Shown in pieces: positions 46,612 to 54,575 of a DNA stretch of 64,000 nucleotides. Position 1 is the first letter of the stretch; each line of letters starts with the position of its first letter. Source of the stretch: Streptomyces sp. R302 (GTDB lineage: Bacteria > Actinomycetota > Actinomycetes > Streptomycetales > Streptomycetaceae); NCBI RefSeq assembly GCF_012927245.1, contig NZ_JABBGE010000001.1:1-64000 (forward strand), written 5' to 3'. The notes beneath the pieces are model-generated. The model did no database searches. It had not been told where the DNA came from and was given only the letters and a program-made list of their open reading frames with translations. A program made the translations under genes and the position numbers.

Positions 46612-48027
46612 ATGGCAACGGCGCCCAGCGTCTCGTACTCGATGACGGTCCGGCTGGAGGTGCCCGCGAGCGGCACCGCGGTCTCGCAGCTCACGGCGGC
46701 GGTCGAGTCCCACGGAGGGTCCGTCACCGGCCTCGACGTCACCGCCTCGGGCCACGAGAAGCTCCGGATCGACGTCACCATCGCCGCGACCTCCACCGCG
46801 CACGCCGACGAGATCGTCGAGCGGCTGCGGGACATCGAGGGCGTCGTCCTCGGCAAGGTCTCCGACCGTACGTTCCTGATGCACCTCGGCGGCAAGATCG
46901 AGATGGCGTCCAAGCACCCCATCCGCAACCGTGACGACCTGTCCATGATCTACACCCCGGGCGTCGCCCGCGTGTGCATGGCGATCGCCGAGAACCCCGA
47001 GGACGCCCGCCGCCTCACCATCAAGCGCAACACCGTCGCGGTCGTCACCGACGGCTCCGCCGTGCTGGGCCTCGGCAACATCGGCCCGATGGCCGCCATG
47101 CCGGTCATGGAGGGCAAGGCGGCCCTCTTCAAGCGCTTCGCCGACATCGACGCCTGGCCGATCTGCCTGGACACCCAGGACACCGACGAGATCGTCTCCA
47201 TCGTCAAGGCGATCGCCCCCGGCTTCGCGGGCATCAACCTGGAGGACATCTCCGCGCCGCGCTGCTTCGAGATCGAGGCCCGGCTCCGCGAGGCCCTCGA
47301 CATCCCCGTCTTCCACGACGACCAGCACGGCACCGCCATCGTCGTCCTCGCCGCCCTCACCAACGCCCTCCGGGTCGTCGGCAAGGGCATCGGCGACGTC
47401 AAGGTCGTCATGTCGGGCGCCGGCGCGGCCGGCACGGCCATCCTCAAGCTGCTGATCGCCGCGGGCGTCAAGCACGCGGTCGTCGCCGACATCCACGGCG
47501 TCGTCCACGCGGGCCGCGAGGACCTGGTGGCGGCCCCGGCGGACTCCCCGCTGCGCTGGATCGCCGACAACACCAACCCGGAGGGCGTCACCGGCACCCT
47601 CAAGCAGGCCGTCGTCGGCGCCGACGTCTTCATTGGCGTCTCGGCCCCGAACCTGCTGGGCGCCGAGGACGTGGCCGCGATGGCCGAGGACTCCATCGTC
47701 TTCGCGCTCGCGAACCCCGACCCGGAGGTCGACCCGGCCGCCGCCCGGCAGACCGCCGCCGTCGTCGCCACCGGCCGCTCGGACTTCCCGAACCAGATCA
47801 ACAACGTGCTGGTCTTCCCCGGCGTCTTCCGCGGCCTGCTCGACGCGCAGTCCCGCACGGTCAACACCGAGATGATGCTGGCCGCCGCCAGCGCCCTCGC
47901 GGACGTCGTCACCGAGGACGAGCTGAACCCGAACTACATCATCCCGTCGGTCTTCAACGACAAGGTCGCGGGCGCCGTCGCGGGGGCCGTCAGGAACGCC
48001 GCCAAGGCGGCGGCCGCGGGCGCCTGA
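46612..48027 (+). CDS. NAD(P)-dependent malic enzyme with N-terminal ACT domain
   Basis: 471 residues. An ACT-like regulatory domain (~8-90) precedes the malic enzyme core: SMIYTPGVARV, the metal and substrate site FHDDQHGTAIV, and the nucleotide loop VVMSGAGAAGTAILKLL. It decarboxylates malate to pyruvate. The ACT domain suggests allosteric control by an amino acid. In S. coelicolor the equivalent is the NAD-type enzyme; I did not resolve cofactor specificity. ATG at 46612 with AGAGGA upstream. Confidence 0.92.
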   Translation: MATAPSVSYSMTVRLEVPASGTAVSQLTAAVESHGGSVTGLDVTASGHEKLRIDVTIAATSTAHADEIVERLRDIEGVVLGKVSDRTFLMHLGGKIEMASKHPIRNRDDLSMIYTPGVARVCMAIAENPEDARRLTIKRNTVAVVTDGSAVLGLGNIGPMAAMPVMEGKAALFKRFADIDAWPICLDTQDTDEIVSIVKAIAPGFAGINLEDISAPRCFEIEARLREALDIPVFHDDQHGTAIVVLAALTNALRVVGKGIGDVKVVMSGAGAAGTAILKLLIAAGVKHAVVADIHGVVHAGREDLVAAPADSPLRWIADNTNPEGVTGTLKQAVVGADVFIGVSAPNLLGAEDVAAMAEDSIVFALANPDPEVDPAAARQTAAVVATGRSDFPNQINNVLVFPGVFRGLLDAQSRTVNTEMMLAAASALADVVTEDELNPNYIIPSVFNDKVAGAVAGAVRNAAKAAAAGA

Positions 48028-48341
48028 GCGTGTCGCGATTCGCGGAGCCGTAAACCCGCCTTTAGGGTGGCTTTTCGGCTCCGCACCGTTTGCGGGGAGT
48101 CGACGCTACGTCACCACCAGGGGCCTCGGGCGCTTTTCGTGTGACCCCAGAGGGTGCCGGATTGGCGTTCCCGCCGCTGGTGGGGGCAGGATGCTCCCCC
48201 GAGGACTTCGTCCAGGGGGGAACCCCCAGGGCGCGAGGGATCCACGAGAGGCAGACCCGAGTGCGGGGACTGTCCGAGGCCCCTGGCAGCATCGGCTTCG
48301 ATCTCACGCCTCACAGGCAAGAAGAACACGGGAGTAACAAC
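48028..48341 (+). promoter_or_regulatory. Upstream region of the HU gene
   Basis: 314 bases with no supported gene. It carries the stacked hairpin element 48181-48228 (listed separately). It ends in GGGAGTAACAAC before the HU start. A strong promoter is expected here, but no clear -35/-10 pair stands out. Confidence 0.35.
48181..48228. repeat. Stacked hairpin element upstream of HU
   Basis: An outer stem TGGGGG/CCCCCA (48181-48186/48223-48228) surrounds CCCCC-type arms 48195-48200/48215-48221 and an inner GGAC-TTC-GTCC (48203-48213). Similar C-run/GGACTTCGTCC hairpins occur repeatedly in Streptomyces genomes as I remember, so it may be a REP- or MITE-like element. Confidence 0.5.
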
Positions 48342-48623
48342 ATGAACCGCAGTGAGCTGGTGGCCGCGCTGGCCGACCGCGCCGAGGTGACCCGCAAGGA
48401 CGCCGACGCCGTGCTGGCCGCCCTCGCCGAGACCGTCGGTGAGGTCGTCGCCAAGGGCGACGAGAAGGTCACCATCCCCGGCTTCCTGACCTTCGAGCGC
48501 ACCCACCGTGCCGCTCGCACCGCTCGTAACCCGCAGACCGGCGACCCGATCAACATCCCGGCCGGCTACAGCGTGAAGGTCTCCGCGGGCTCGAAGCTCA
48601 AGGAAGCCGCCAAGGGCAAGTAA
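48342..48623 (+). CDS. hupA: HU-type nucleoid protein
   Basis: 93 residues, standard HU length without the Lys-rich tail of HupS. It starts MNRSELVAALADRAEVTRKDA (split at its end) and has the DNA-arm motif ARNPQTGDPINIPAG. It bends and compacts chromosomal DNA. ATG at 48342 with CGGGAG 8-13 bases upstream. Ends at a strong terminator. Confidence 0.95.
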   Translation: MNRSELVAALADRAEVTRKDADAVLAALAETVGEVVAKGDEKVTIPGFLTFERTHRAARTARNPQTGDPINIPAGYSVKVSAGSKLKEAAKGK

Positions 48624-48643
48624 GCGGCCTGTAGGCGCACGAA

Positions 48644-48678
48644 AAGGGCGGCCACCCCCTTCCGGGGTGGCCGCCCTT
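48644..48678. terminator. Terminator between HU and murA
   Basis: A perfect 15-bp stem (48644-48658 with 48664-48678) has a 5-base loop and serves the convergent HU and murA genes. Confidence 0.88.
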
Positions 48679-48709
48679 CCGTATGCCCTTCCCAGACCCC
48701 CTGGAGGGC

Positions 48710-50050
48710 TCAGACGAGCGCGCCGCCCGGCAGCTCGACCTTGGCGCCGAGCTCCACGAGCTTCTCCATGAAGTTCTCGTAGCCGCGGTTGATCAGCTCG
48801 ATGCCGTGGACCCGGCTGGTGCCCTGGGCGGCGAGCGCCGCGATCAGGTACGAGAAGCCGCCGCGCAGGTCGGGGATGACCAGGTCGGCGCCCTGGAGCT
48901 TCGTCGGGCCGCTGACGACCGCCGAGTGGAGGAAGTTGCGCTGGCCGAAGCGGCAGTCGGAGCCGCCGAGGCACTCGCGGTACAGCTGGATGTGGGCACC
49001 CATCTGGTTCAGCGCCGAGGTGAAGCCGAGCCGGGACTCGTACACCGTCTCGTGGACGATGGAGAGGCCGGCGGCCTGCGTCAGGGCGACGACCAGCGGC
49101 TGCTGCCAGTCGGTCTGGAAGCCGGGGTGGACGTCGGTCTCCAGGTGGATCGCGTTCAGCGAGCCGCCCGGGTGCCAGAAGCGGATGCCCTCGTCGTCGA
49201 TCTCGAAGGCGCCGCCGACCTTCCGGTAGGTGTTGAGGAAGGTCATCATCGAGCGCTGCTGGGCGCCGCGCACGTAGATGTTGCCTTCGGTGGCGAGCGC
49301 CGCGGACGCCCAGGAGGCCGCCTCCAGGCGGTCCGGGAGCGCCCGGTGGGTGTAGCCGTCGAGCTTGTCGACACCGGTGATCCGGATGGTCCGGTCGGTG
49401 TCCATCGAGATGATGGCGCCCATCTTCTGCAGGACGCAGATGAGGTCCTCGATCTCCGGCTCCACGGCCGCGTTCGAGAGCTCGGTGACGCCCTCGGCGA
49501 GGACGGCGGTGAGCAGCACCTGCTCGGTCGAGCCGACCGAGGGGTACGGGAGGCGGATCTTGCAGCCGCGAAGGCGCTGCGGGGCCTCCAGGTACTGGCC
49601 GTCGTCGCGCTTCTCGATGGTCGCGCCGAACTGGCGGAGCACGTCGAAGTGGAAGTCGATGGGCCGGCCGCCGATGTCGCAGCCGCCGAGGCCGGGGATG
49701 AAGGCGTGGCCGAGGCGGTGCAGCAGCGGGCCGCAGAAGAGGATCGGAATGCGCGACGAGCCGGCGTGGGCGTCGATGTCGGCGACGTTGGCGGACTCGA
49801 CGTGCGTCGGGTCGAGCACCAGCTCGCCGGGCTCCTCGCCCGGGCGGACCGTCACGCCGTGCAGCTGGAGCAGGCCGCGGACGACGCGGACGTCGCGGAT
49901 GTCCGGCACGTTGCGCAGTCTGCTGGGGCCGCTGCCGAGCAGGGCGGCGACCATCGCCTTGGGCACGAGGTTCTTCGCGCCGCGAACGCGGATCTCGCCC
50001 TCCAGCGGGGTTCCGCCGTGGACAAGCAGGACATCGTCTGTGCCGGTCAT
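48710..50050 (-). CDS. murA: MurA, UDP-GlcNAc 1-carboxyvinyltransferase
   Basis: 446 residues with the two-lobed EPSP-synthase-like fold. Lys26 sits in the conserved GAKN, and Cys124 in GGCDIG is the residue attacked by fosfomycin; many mycobacterial MurA enzymes have Asp there. It catalyses the first step of peptidoglycan precursor synthesis. ATG at 50050; the frame extends upstream without a ribosome site. It is divergent from the YqgE-like gene. Confidence 0.95.
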   Translation of the reverse strand: MTGTDDVLLVHGGTPLEGEIRVRGAKNLVPKAMVAALLGSGPSRLRNVPDIRDVRVVRGLLQLHGVTVRPGEEPGELVLDPTHVESANVADIDAHAGSSRIPILFCGPLLHRLGHAFIPGLGGCDIGGRPIDFHFDVLRQFGATIEKRDDGQYLEAPQRLRGCKIRLPYPSVGSTEQVLLTAVLAEGVTELSNAAVEPEIEDLICVLQKMGAIISMDTDRTIRITGVDKLDGYTHRALPDRLEAASWASAALATEGNIYVRGAQQRSMMTFLNTYRKVGGAFEIDDEGIRFWHPGGSLNAIHLETDVHPGFQTDWQQPLVVALTQAAGLSIVHETVYESRLGFTSALNQMGAHIQLYRECLGGSDCRFGQRNFLHSAVVSGPTKLQGADLVIPDLRGGFSYLIAALAAQGTSRVHGIELINRGYENFMEKLVELGAKVELPGGALV

Positions 50051-50338
50051 GAATCTCGCGTTCCGGAGTCGTCGGTCGGGTGGCCAGAGAAAAGGGTAAG
50101 GGGCCATTGGACCCCGATCGGGCCGGTCGGGGTGCCTGTCAGAGGTAATGAATTCGGCACAACACCCTCCGTTTCCGCGATCTTGCGGAGTGTCACCGTC
50201 CGGTTGTTCCGGGCGGGCGGTCCGGGCGGTCCTGTCCCGCCCCTTCCGACCTGCGAGGCTCGCCCCCGCCTTCCCCGCTTTCCCGGGATTCCGCCCGAGA
50301 ACCCCCGCACGCGCCGAAGATGCGGGATCATGTGTCGC

Positions 50339-50899
50339 ATGACCGAGGTGTCCTCGCTCACAGGACGGCTGCTCGTGGCCACGCCCGCCCTCGCGGACCC
50401 GAACTTCGACCGCGCGGTGGTGCTGCTGCTCGACCACGACGACGAGGGCTCGCTCGGCGTCGTCCTCAACCACCCCACCCCCGTCACCGTCGGCGACGTC
50501 CTCGCACCCTGGGCGGGGCTCGCCGGCGAGCCCGGCGTCGTCTTCCAGGGCGGCCCCGTCTCCCTCGACGCCGCCCTCGGCCTCGCCGTCATCCCCGGCG
50601 ACGAGGGCCCGCTCGGCTGGCGCCGGGTCTTCGGCGCGATCGGCCTCGTCGACCTGGAGGCCCCGCCCGAACTCCTCGGCCCCGCCCTCGGCGCGCTCCG
50701 CATCTTCGCCGGGTACGCCGGCTGGGGCCCCGGCCAGCTGGAGATCGAACTCACCGAGGGCGCCTGGTACGTCGTCGAGTCCGAGCCCGGCGACGTCTCC
50801 TCGCCCACCCCCGAGACCCTCTGGCGCCAGGTCCTGCGCCGCCAGCGCGGCGACCTCGCCATGGTCGCCACCTACCCCGACGACCCGTCGCTCAACTGA
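50339..50899 (+). CDS. YqgE/AlgH family (DUF179) protein
   Basis: 186 residues. Motifs typical of the family: GRLLVATPAL, FDRAVVLLLDHDDEGSLGVVLN split over two strands, GGPVS, and RIFAGYAGWGPGQLE. Structure known, function not. ATG at 50339; another ATG at 50330 (MCRMTEV) is possible. It is divergent from murA across ~290 bases in which I see no gene. The next gene has its own -10. Confidence 0.9.
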   Translation: MTEVSSLTGRLLVATPALADPNFDRAVVLLLDHDDEGSLGVVLNHPTPVTVGDVLAPWAGLAGEPGVVFQGGPVSLDAALGLAVIPGDEGPLGWRRVFGAIGLVDLEAPPELLGPALGALRIFAGYAGWGPGQLEIELTEGAWYVVESEPGDVSSPTPETLWRQVLRRQRGDLAMVATYPDDPSLN

Positions 50900-50915
50900 G
50901 GGCCGCGGGGTTCAG

Positions 50916-50921
50916 TACCCT
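50916..50921 (+). promoter_or_regulatory. -10 element of a probable leaderless transcript (DUF3039 gene)
   Basis: TACCCT followed by eight bases and the ATG at 50930. No ribosome site in between. Confidence 0.42.
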
Positions 50922-50929
50922 TGGGTCCC

Positions 50930-51226
50930 ATGAGCACTCTCGAGCCCGAGCGCGGGGCAGGTACGGGAACCCTCGTCGAGCCGACGCCGCAGGTGTCCCA
51001 CGGTGACGGCGACCACGAGCGCTACGCCCACTACGTCCAGAAGGACAAGATCATGGCGAGTGCCCTCGACGGCACTCCCGTCGTCGCACTCTGCGGGAAG
51101 GTCTGGGTACCCGGGCGCGACCCGAAGAAGTACCCGGTCTGCCCGATGTGCAAGGAGATCTACGAGTCCATGGGCTCGGGCGGGGACAAGGACAAGGGCG
51201 GCAAGGACGGCGGCAAGGGGAAGTAA
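50930..51226 (+). CDS. DUF3039 family protein
   Basis: 98 residues. Core: HYVQKDKIMASALDGTPVVALCG followed by a single CPMC zinc-binding pair (both halves of a small ribbon; core split here), then a Gly/Lys/Asp-rich tail. The family is conserved in actinobacteria and has no known function. ATG at 50930; the leaderless promoter supports this start. It ends 24 bases before a very strong terminator. Confidence 0.88.
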   Translation: MSTLEPERGAGTGTLVEPTPQVSHGDGDHERYAHYVQKDKIMASALDGTPVVALCGKVWVPGRDPKKYPVCPMCKEIYESMGSGGDKDKGGKDGGKGK

Positions 51227-51250
51227 CCCCCTCCTCCGGGATCGTCGGGG

Positions 51251-51295
51251 ACGGCCCCCGTCGTGCGCACCAGCGGTGCGCACGACGGGGGCCGT
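51251..51295 (+). terminator. 21-bp terminator after the DUF3039 gene
   Basis: A perfect 21-bp stem (51251-51271 with 51275-51295) and a 3-base loop, the strongest hairpin of this region. Confidence 0.9.
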
Positions 51296-51401
51296 TCCGC
51301 GTTTCCGGGTCCCTGTGCGGGGGCTGAAGTGGTCGAGACCTCTTGTCGTGATCGCCGGGCGCGCCTAACCTCACCGCTGTTGTTGTGCAGCACGAAACGC
51401 T

Positions 51402-51420
51402 CGTTGCGTATGTTGCAACG
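51402..51420. promoter_or_regulatory. Operator candidate of the ABC transporter operon
   Basis: CGTTGC-N7-GCAACG, a perfect 6-bp inverted repeat 21 bases upstream of the binding-protein start. The form fits LacI- or ROK-family regulators of sugar operons. No regulator gene is adjacent. Confidence 0.5.
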
Positions 51421-51441
51421 CACGCTCGGAGGGGAACCGCC

Positions 51442-52746
51442 ATGAAGCTTCCTGCCCGGATCACCGCCCCCGTCGCCCTGCCGCTCGCCGCCCTCGTCCT
51501 GGCCGCCTGCGCGCCCCAGACCTCCGCCCCCGCCGCCGGCGGGGACGAGAAGACCGGCACCCTGCGCGTCTGGCTCTTCCGGGAAGTCGCCAACCAGCCC
51601 AAGGAGAAGGTGGTCGACGCGGCCGTCGCCGCCTTCGAGAAGAAGCACCCCGGCGCCGACGTCGAGGTCGAGTACATCCCCGTCGAGACCCGCGCCCAGC
51701 GCGTCAAGGCGGCCTTCAACGACCCGAAGTCCGCCCCCGACGTCATCGAGTACGGCAACACCGACACCGCCGGCTACGTGAAGGACGGCGGACTCGCCGA
51801 CATCACCGCCGAGTTCACCGCCTGGGACCAGGCCGAGGACACCGACCCCACCGCCCGGAAGTCCGTCACCGTCGGCGGCAGGGTCTACGGAGCCCCGCTC
51901 TTCGTCGGCGTCCGCGCCCTCTACTACCGCACCGACGTCTTCCGGGAGCTCGGCCTCGCCGCCCCCAAGACCCAGGACGAACTCGCCGCCACCGCCCGGA
52001 AGATCCGCAAGGCCAGGCCCGAGCTGTACGGCATCGCCGTCGGCGGCGCCTACACCTACGGCGCCCTCCCCTTCATCTGGGCCGCCGGCGGCGACCTGGC
52101 CACCGAGGACGGCTCCGGCACCTACAAGGCGGCCCTCGGCTCCGACGCCGCCGTCGCGGGCCTCACCGCCTACACCTCGCTCCTCGGCGACGACAACTGC
52201 CCCGCCGCCACCTGCGCCCAGATGGGCGGCAACGCCACCGTCACCGCCTTCGCCGCCGGCAAGGCCGGCATGGCCATCGCCGGCGACTTCAGCCACGCCG
52301 CCGTCGAGGCCGGACGGGTCAAGGGCAGGTACGCCGTCGTCCCGCTGCCCGGCACCACCCCCGGCTCCGTCGCCCCCGCCTTCGCCGGCGGCAACAACAT
52401 CGGCGTCCTCAGGTCCACCTCCCACCGCACCCTCGCCGTCGCACTCACCAAGGAACTCGCCGGCAAGGAGAGCCAGGCCGCCCTCTTCGACGCCATGGGC
52501 TTCCTGCCCACCTTCACCGACGTCCGCGCCGCCGCCGCCCGGCGCAAGCCCTTCGTGAAGCCCTTCATCGACACCCTCGCCGCCGGCACCAGGTTCGTGC
52601 CCGCCACCGCTGCCTGGGGCCGCATCGACTCCTCGCTCGTCGTCCCCACGATGCTCCAGGAGATCGCCAGCGGCCGGAAGAACGTGAAGACCGCCGCCCG
52701 CGACGCGGCGAAGAAGATGGACGCGGCCTTCGCCGAGGCGGGCTGA
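51442..52746 (+). CDS. ABC transporter sugar-binding lipoprotein
   Basis: 434 residues. Signal peptide with lipobox LAAC (Cys23), so it is anchored outside the membrane. The remainder matches the solute-binding family 1 fold (FEKKHPGADVEVEYIPVE; YGNTDTAGYVKDGGL). Together with two permeases and a GH20 hexosaminidase it probably binds an N-acetylglucosamine oligosaccharide. ATG at 51442 with GGAGGGG 7-13 bases upstream. First gene of a four-gene operon. Confidence 0.9.
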   Translation: MKLPARITAPVALPLAALVLAACAPQTSAPAAGGDEKTGTLRVWLFREVANQPKEKVVDAAVAAFEKKHPGADVEVEYIPVETRAQRVKAAFNDPKSAPDVIEYGNTDTAGYVKDGGLADITAEFTAWDQAEDTDPTARKSVTVGGRVYGAPLFVGVRALYYRTDVFRELGLAAPKTQDELAATARKIRKARPELYGIAVGGAYTYGALPFIWAAGGDLATEDGSGTYKAALGSDAAVAGLTAYTSLLGDDNCPAATCAQMGGNATVTAFAAGKAGMAIAGDFSHAAVEAGRVKGRYAVVPLPGTTPGSVAPAFAGGNNIGVLRSTSHRTLAVALTKELAGKESQAALFDAMGFLPTFTDVRAAAARRKPFVKPFIDTLAAGTRFVPATAAWGRIDSSLVVPTMLQEIASGRKNVKTAARDAAKKMDAAFAEAG

Positions 52747-52751
52747 CCCCG

Positions 52752-53717
52752 ATGACGGCCACCCTCACCGAACGCCGGCCCCGGAGCCGTACCGGCAAGA
52801 CCGGCGGGACCGGCAAGACCCGCACCGGCACCGCCCGCACCGGCACCTCCGCCTGGACCCCCTGGCTCTACCTCCTGCCCGCCCTCGCCGTCCTCGGCGC
52901 ACTCCTCCTCTACCCCGTCTACCAACTGGGCCTCATCTCCTTCCTGGAGTACACCCAGGCCCAGGTCAGCGGCGGCGAACCCACCTCCTTCCAGGGCCTC
53001 GGCAACTACAAGTCGCTGCTCTACGACCCCCAGTTCCGTCAGGTCCTCCTCGCCACCGTCGTCTTCGCCGCCGCCTGCGTCGCCGGCACCCTCGCCGTCG
53101 GCTGCGCCCTCGCCGTCCTCCTCACCCGCGTCCGGGCGCTTCCCCGGCTCGCCCTGATGCTCGCCGCGCTCGGCGCCTGGGCCACCCCCGCCGTCACCGG
53201 CTCCACCGTCTGGGTCTTCCTCTTCGACGCCGACTTCGGCCCCGTCAACAAGCTTCTCGGCCTCGGCGACTTCTCCTGGACCTACGGGCGGTACAGCGCC
53301 TTCGCGCTCGTCCTCCTCGAAGTCGTCTGGTGCTCGTTCCCCTTCGTGATGGTCACCGTCTACGCCGGGATCCGGGCCGTCCCCACCGAGATCCTGGAGG
53401 CCGCCGCCCTCGACGGCGCCTCCCCGTGGCGGATCTGGCGCACCGTGACCGCGCCCCTGCTCCGCCCGATCCTCGCCGTCGTCACCATCCAGTCCGTCAT
53501 CTGGGACTTCAAGGTCTTCACCCAGATCTACGTCATGACGGGCGGAGGCGGCATCGCCGGCCAGAACCTCGTCCTCAACGTCTACGCCTACCAGCAGGCC
53601 TTCGCCTCCTCCCAGTACAGCCTGGGCGCGGCCATCGGCGTCGTCATGCTGCTGATCCTGCTCGCGGTCACCCTGGTGTACCTGCGGATCCTGCGGCGGC
53701 AGGGGGAGGACCTGTGA
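52752..53717 (+). CDS. Sugar ABC transporter permease (MalF type)
   Basis: 321 residues. A basic, Thr/Gly-rich N-terminus is followed by six membrane spans and the EAA loop (EILEAAALDGASPWRIWRTV split over the motif), which docks the ATPase. It starts five bases after the binding protein stop and overlaps the next gene by four bases. No ATPase gene is in the operon; Streptomyces sugar importers commonly use the shared MsiK. Confidence 0.92.
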   Translation: MTATLTERRPRSRTGKTGGTGKTRTGTARTGTSAWTPWLYLLPALAVLGALLLYPVYQLGLISFLEYTQAQVSGGEPTSFQGLGNYKSLLYDPQFRQVLLATVVFAAACVAGTLAVGCALAVLLTRVRALPRLALMLAALGAWATPAVTGSTVWVFLFDADFGPVNKLLGLGDFSWTYGRYSAFALVLLEVVWCSFPFVMVTVYAGIRAVPTEILEAAALDGASPWRIWRTVTAPLLRPILAVVTIQSVIWDFKVFTQIYVMTGGGGIAGQNLVLNVYAYQQAFASSQYSLGAAIGVVMLLILLAVTLVYLRILRRQGEDL

Positions 53718-54571
53718 CCGGTTTCCGTGCCTTCCGGATACCCGGCGTACGCCGTCCCGGGCGGCTGCTCGCCGAGGCCACGGCCCTCCTGGCCGCCGTC
53801 GTCGTCGCCTTCCCGCTGTACTGGATGGTGCTCTCGGCGCTCAAGCCGGCCGGCGAGATCCAGTCGACCGACGCCCGGCCCTGGACCCTCTCCCCGTCCC
53901 TCGACTCCTTCCGGAGGGTCTTCGAGCAGCAGGACTTCGGCCGCTACTTCCTCAACAGCCTCCTCGTGGCGACCGCCGTCGTCCTCGCCTCCGCCGCGGT
54001 CGCCTTCCTCGCGGCGACCGCCGTCACCCGCTTCCGCTTCCGGTTCCGCACCACGATCCTCGTCATGTTCCTGGCCGCGCAGATGGTGCCGGTCGAGGCG
54101 CTGACCATCCCGCTCTTCTTCCTCATGCGGGACGCCGGACTCCTCAACACCCTCGGCTCGCTCGTCCTGCCGCACCTCGCCTTCTCGCTGCCCTTCGCGA
54201 TCTGGATGCTGCGCGGCTTCGTCCGGGCGGTGCCGGAGGCGCTGGAGGAACAGGCCAGGATCGACGGCGCGAGCCACGCCCGCTTCCTGTGGACGATCCT
54301 CTTCCCGCTGGTCCTGCCGGGGCTCGTGGCGACCAGCGTCTTCTCGTTCATCTCGACCTGGAACGACTTCCTCTTCGCCAAGTCGTTCCTCATCAGCGAC
54401 ACCTCGCAGTCCACCCTCCCGATGGCGCTGCTCGTCTTCTTCAAGCCCGACGAGAACGACTGGGGAGGAATCATGGCCGGATCGACCGTGATGACCGTCC
54501 CGGTGCTCGTCTTCTTCGTACTCGTACAGCGCCGCCTGGTCTCCGGACTGGGCGGGGCGGTGAAGGACTGA
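53714..54571 (+). CDS. Sugar ABC transporter permease (MalG type)
   Basis: 285 residues from the GTG at 53714, within the GTGA overlap with the upstream permease. Six spans with the EAA loop PEALEEQARIDGASHARF. It forms the translocation pore with the preceding permease. The hexosaminidase starts four bases after its stop. Confidence 0.92.
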   Translation: MTGFRAFRIPGVRRPGRLLAEATALLAAVVVAFPLYWMVLSALKPAGEIQSTDARPWTLSPSLDSFRRVFEQQDFGRYFLNSLLVATAVVLASAAVAFLAATAVTRFRFRFRTTILVMFLAAQMVPVEALTIPLFFLMRDAGLLNTLGSLVLPHLAFSLPFAIWMLRGFVRAVPEALEEQARIDGASHARFLWTILFPLVLPGLVATSVFSFISTWNDFLFAKSFLISDTSQSTLPMALLVFFKPDENDWGGIMAGSTVMTVPVLVFFVLVQRRLVSGLGGAVKD

Positions 54572-54575
54572 CGCG

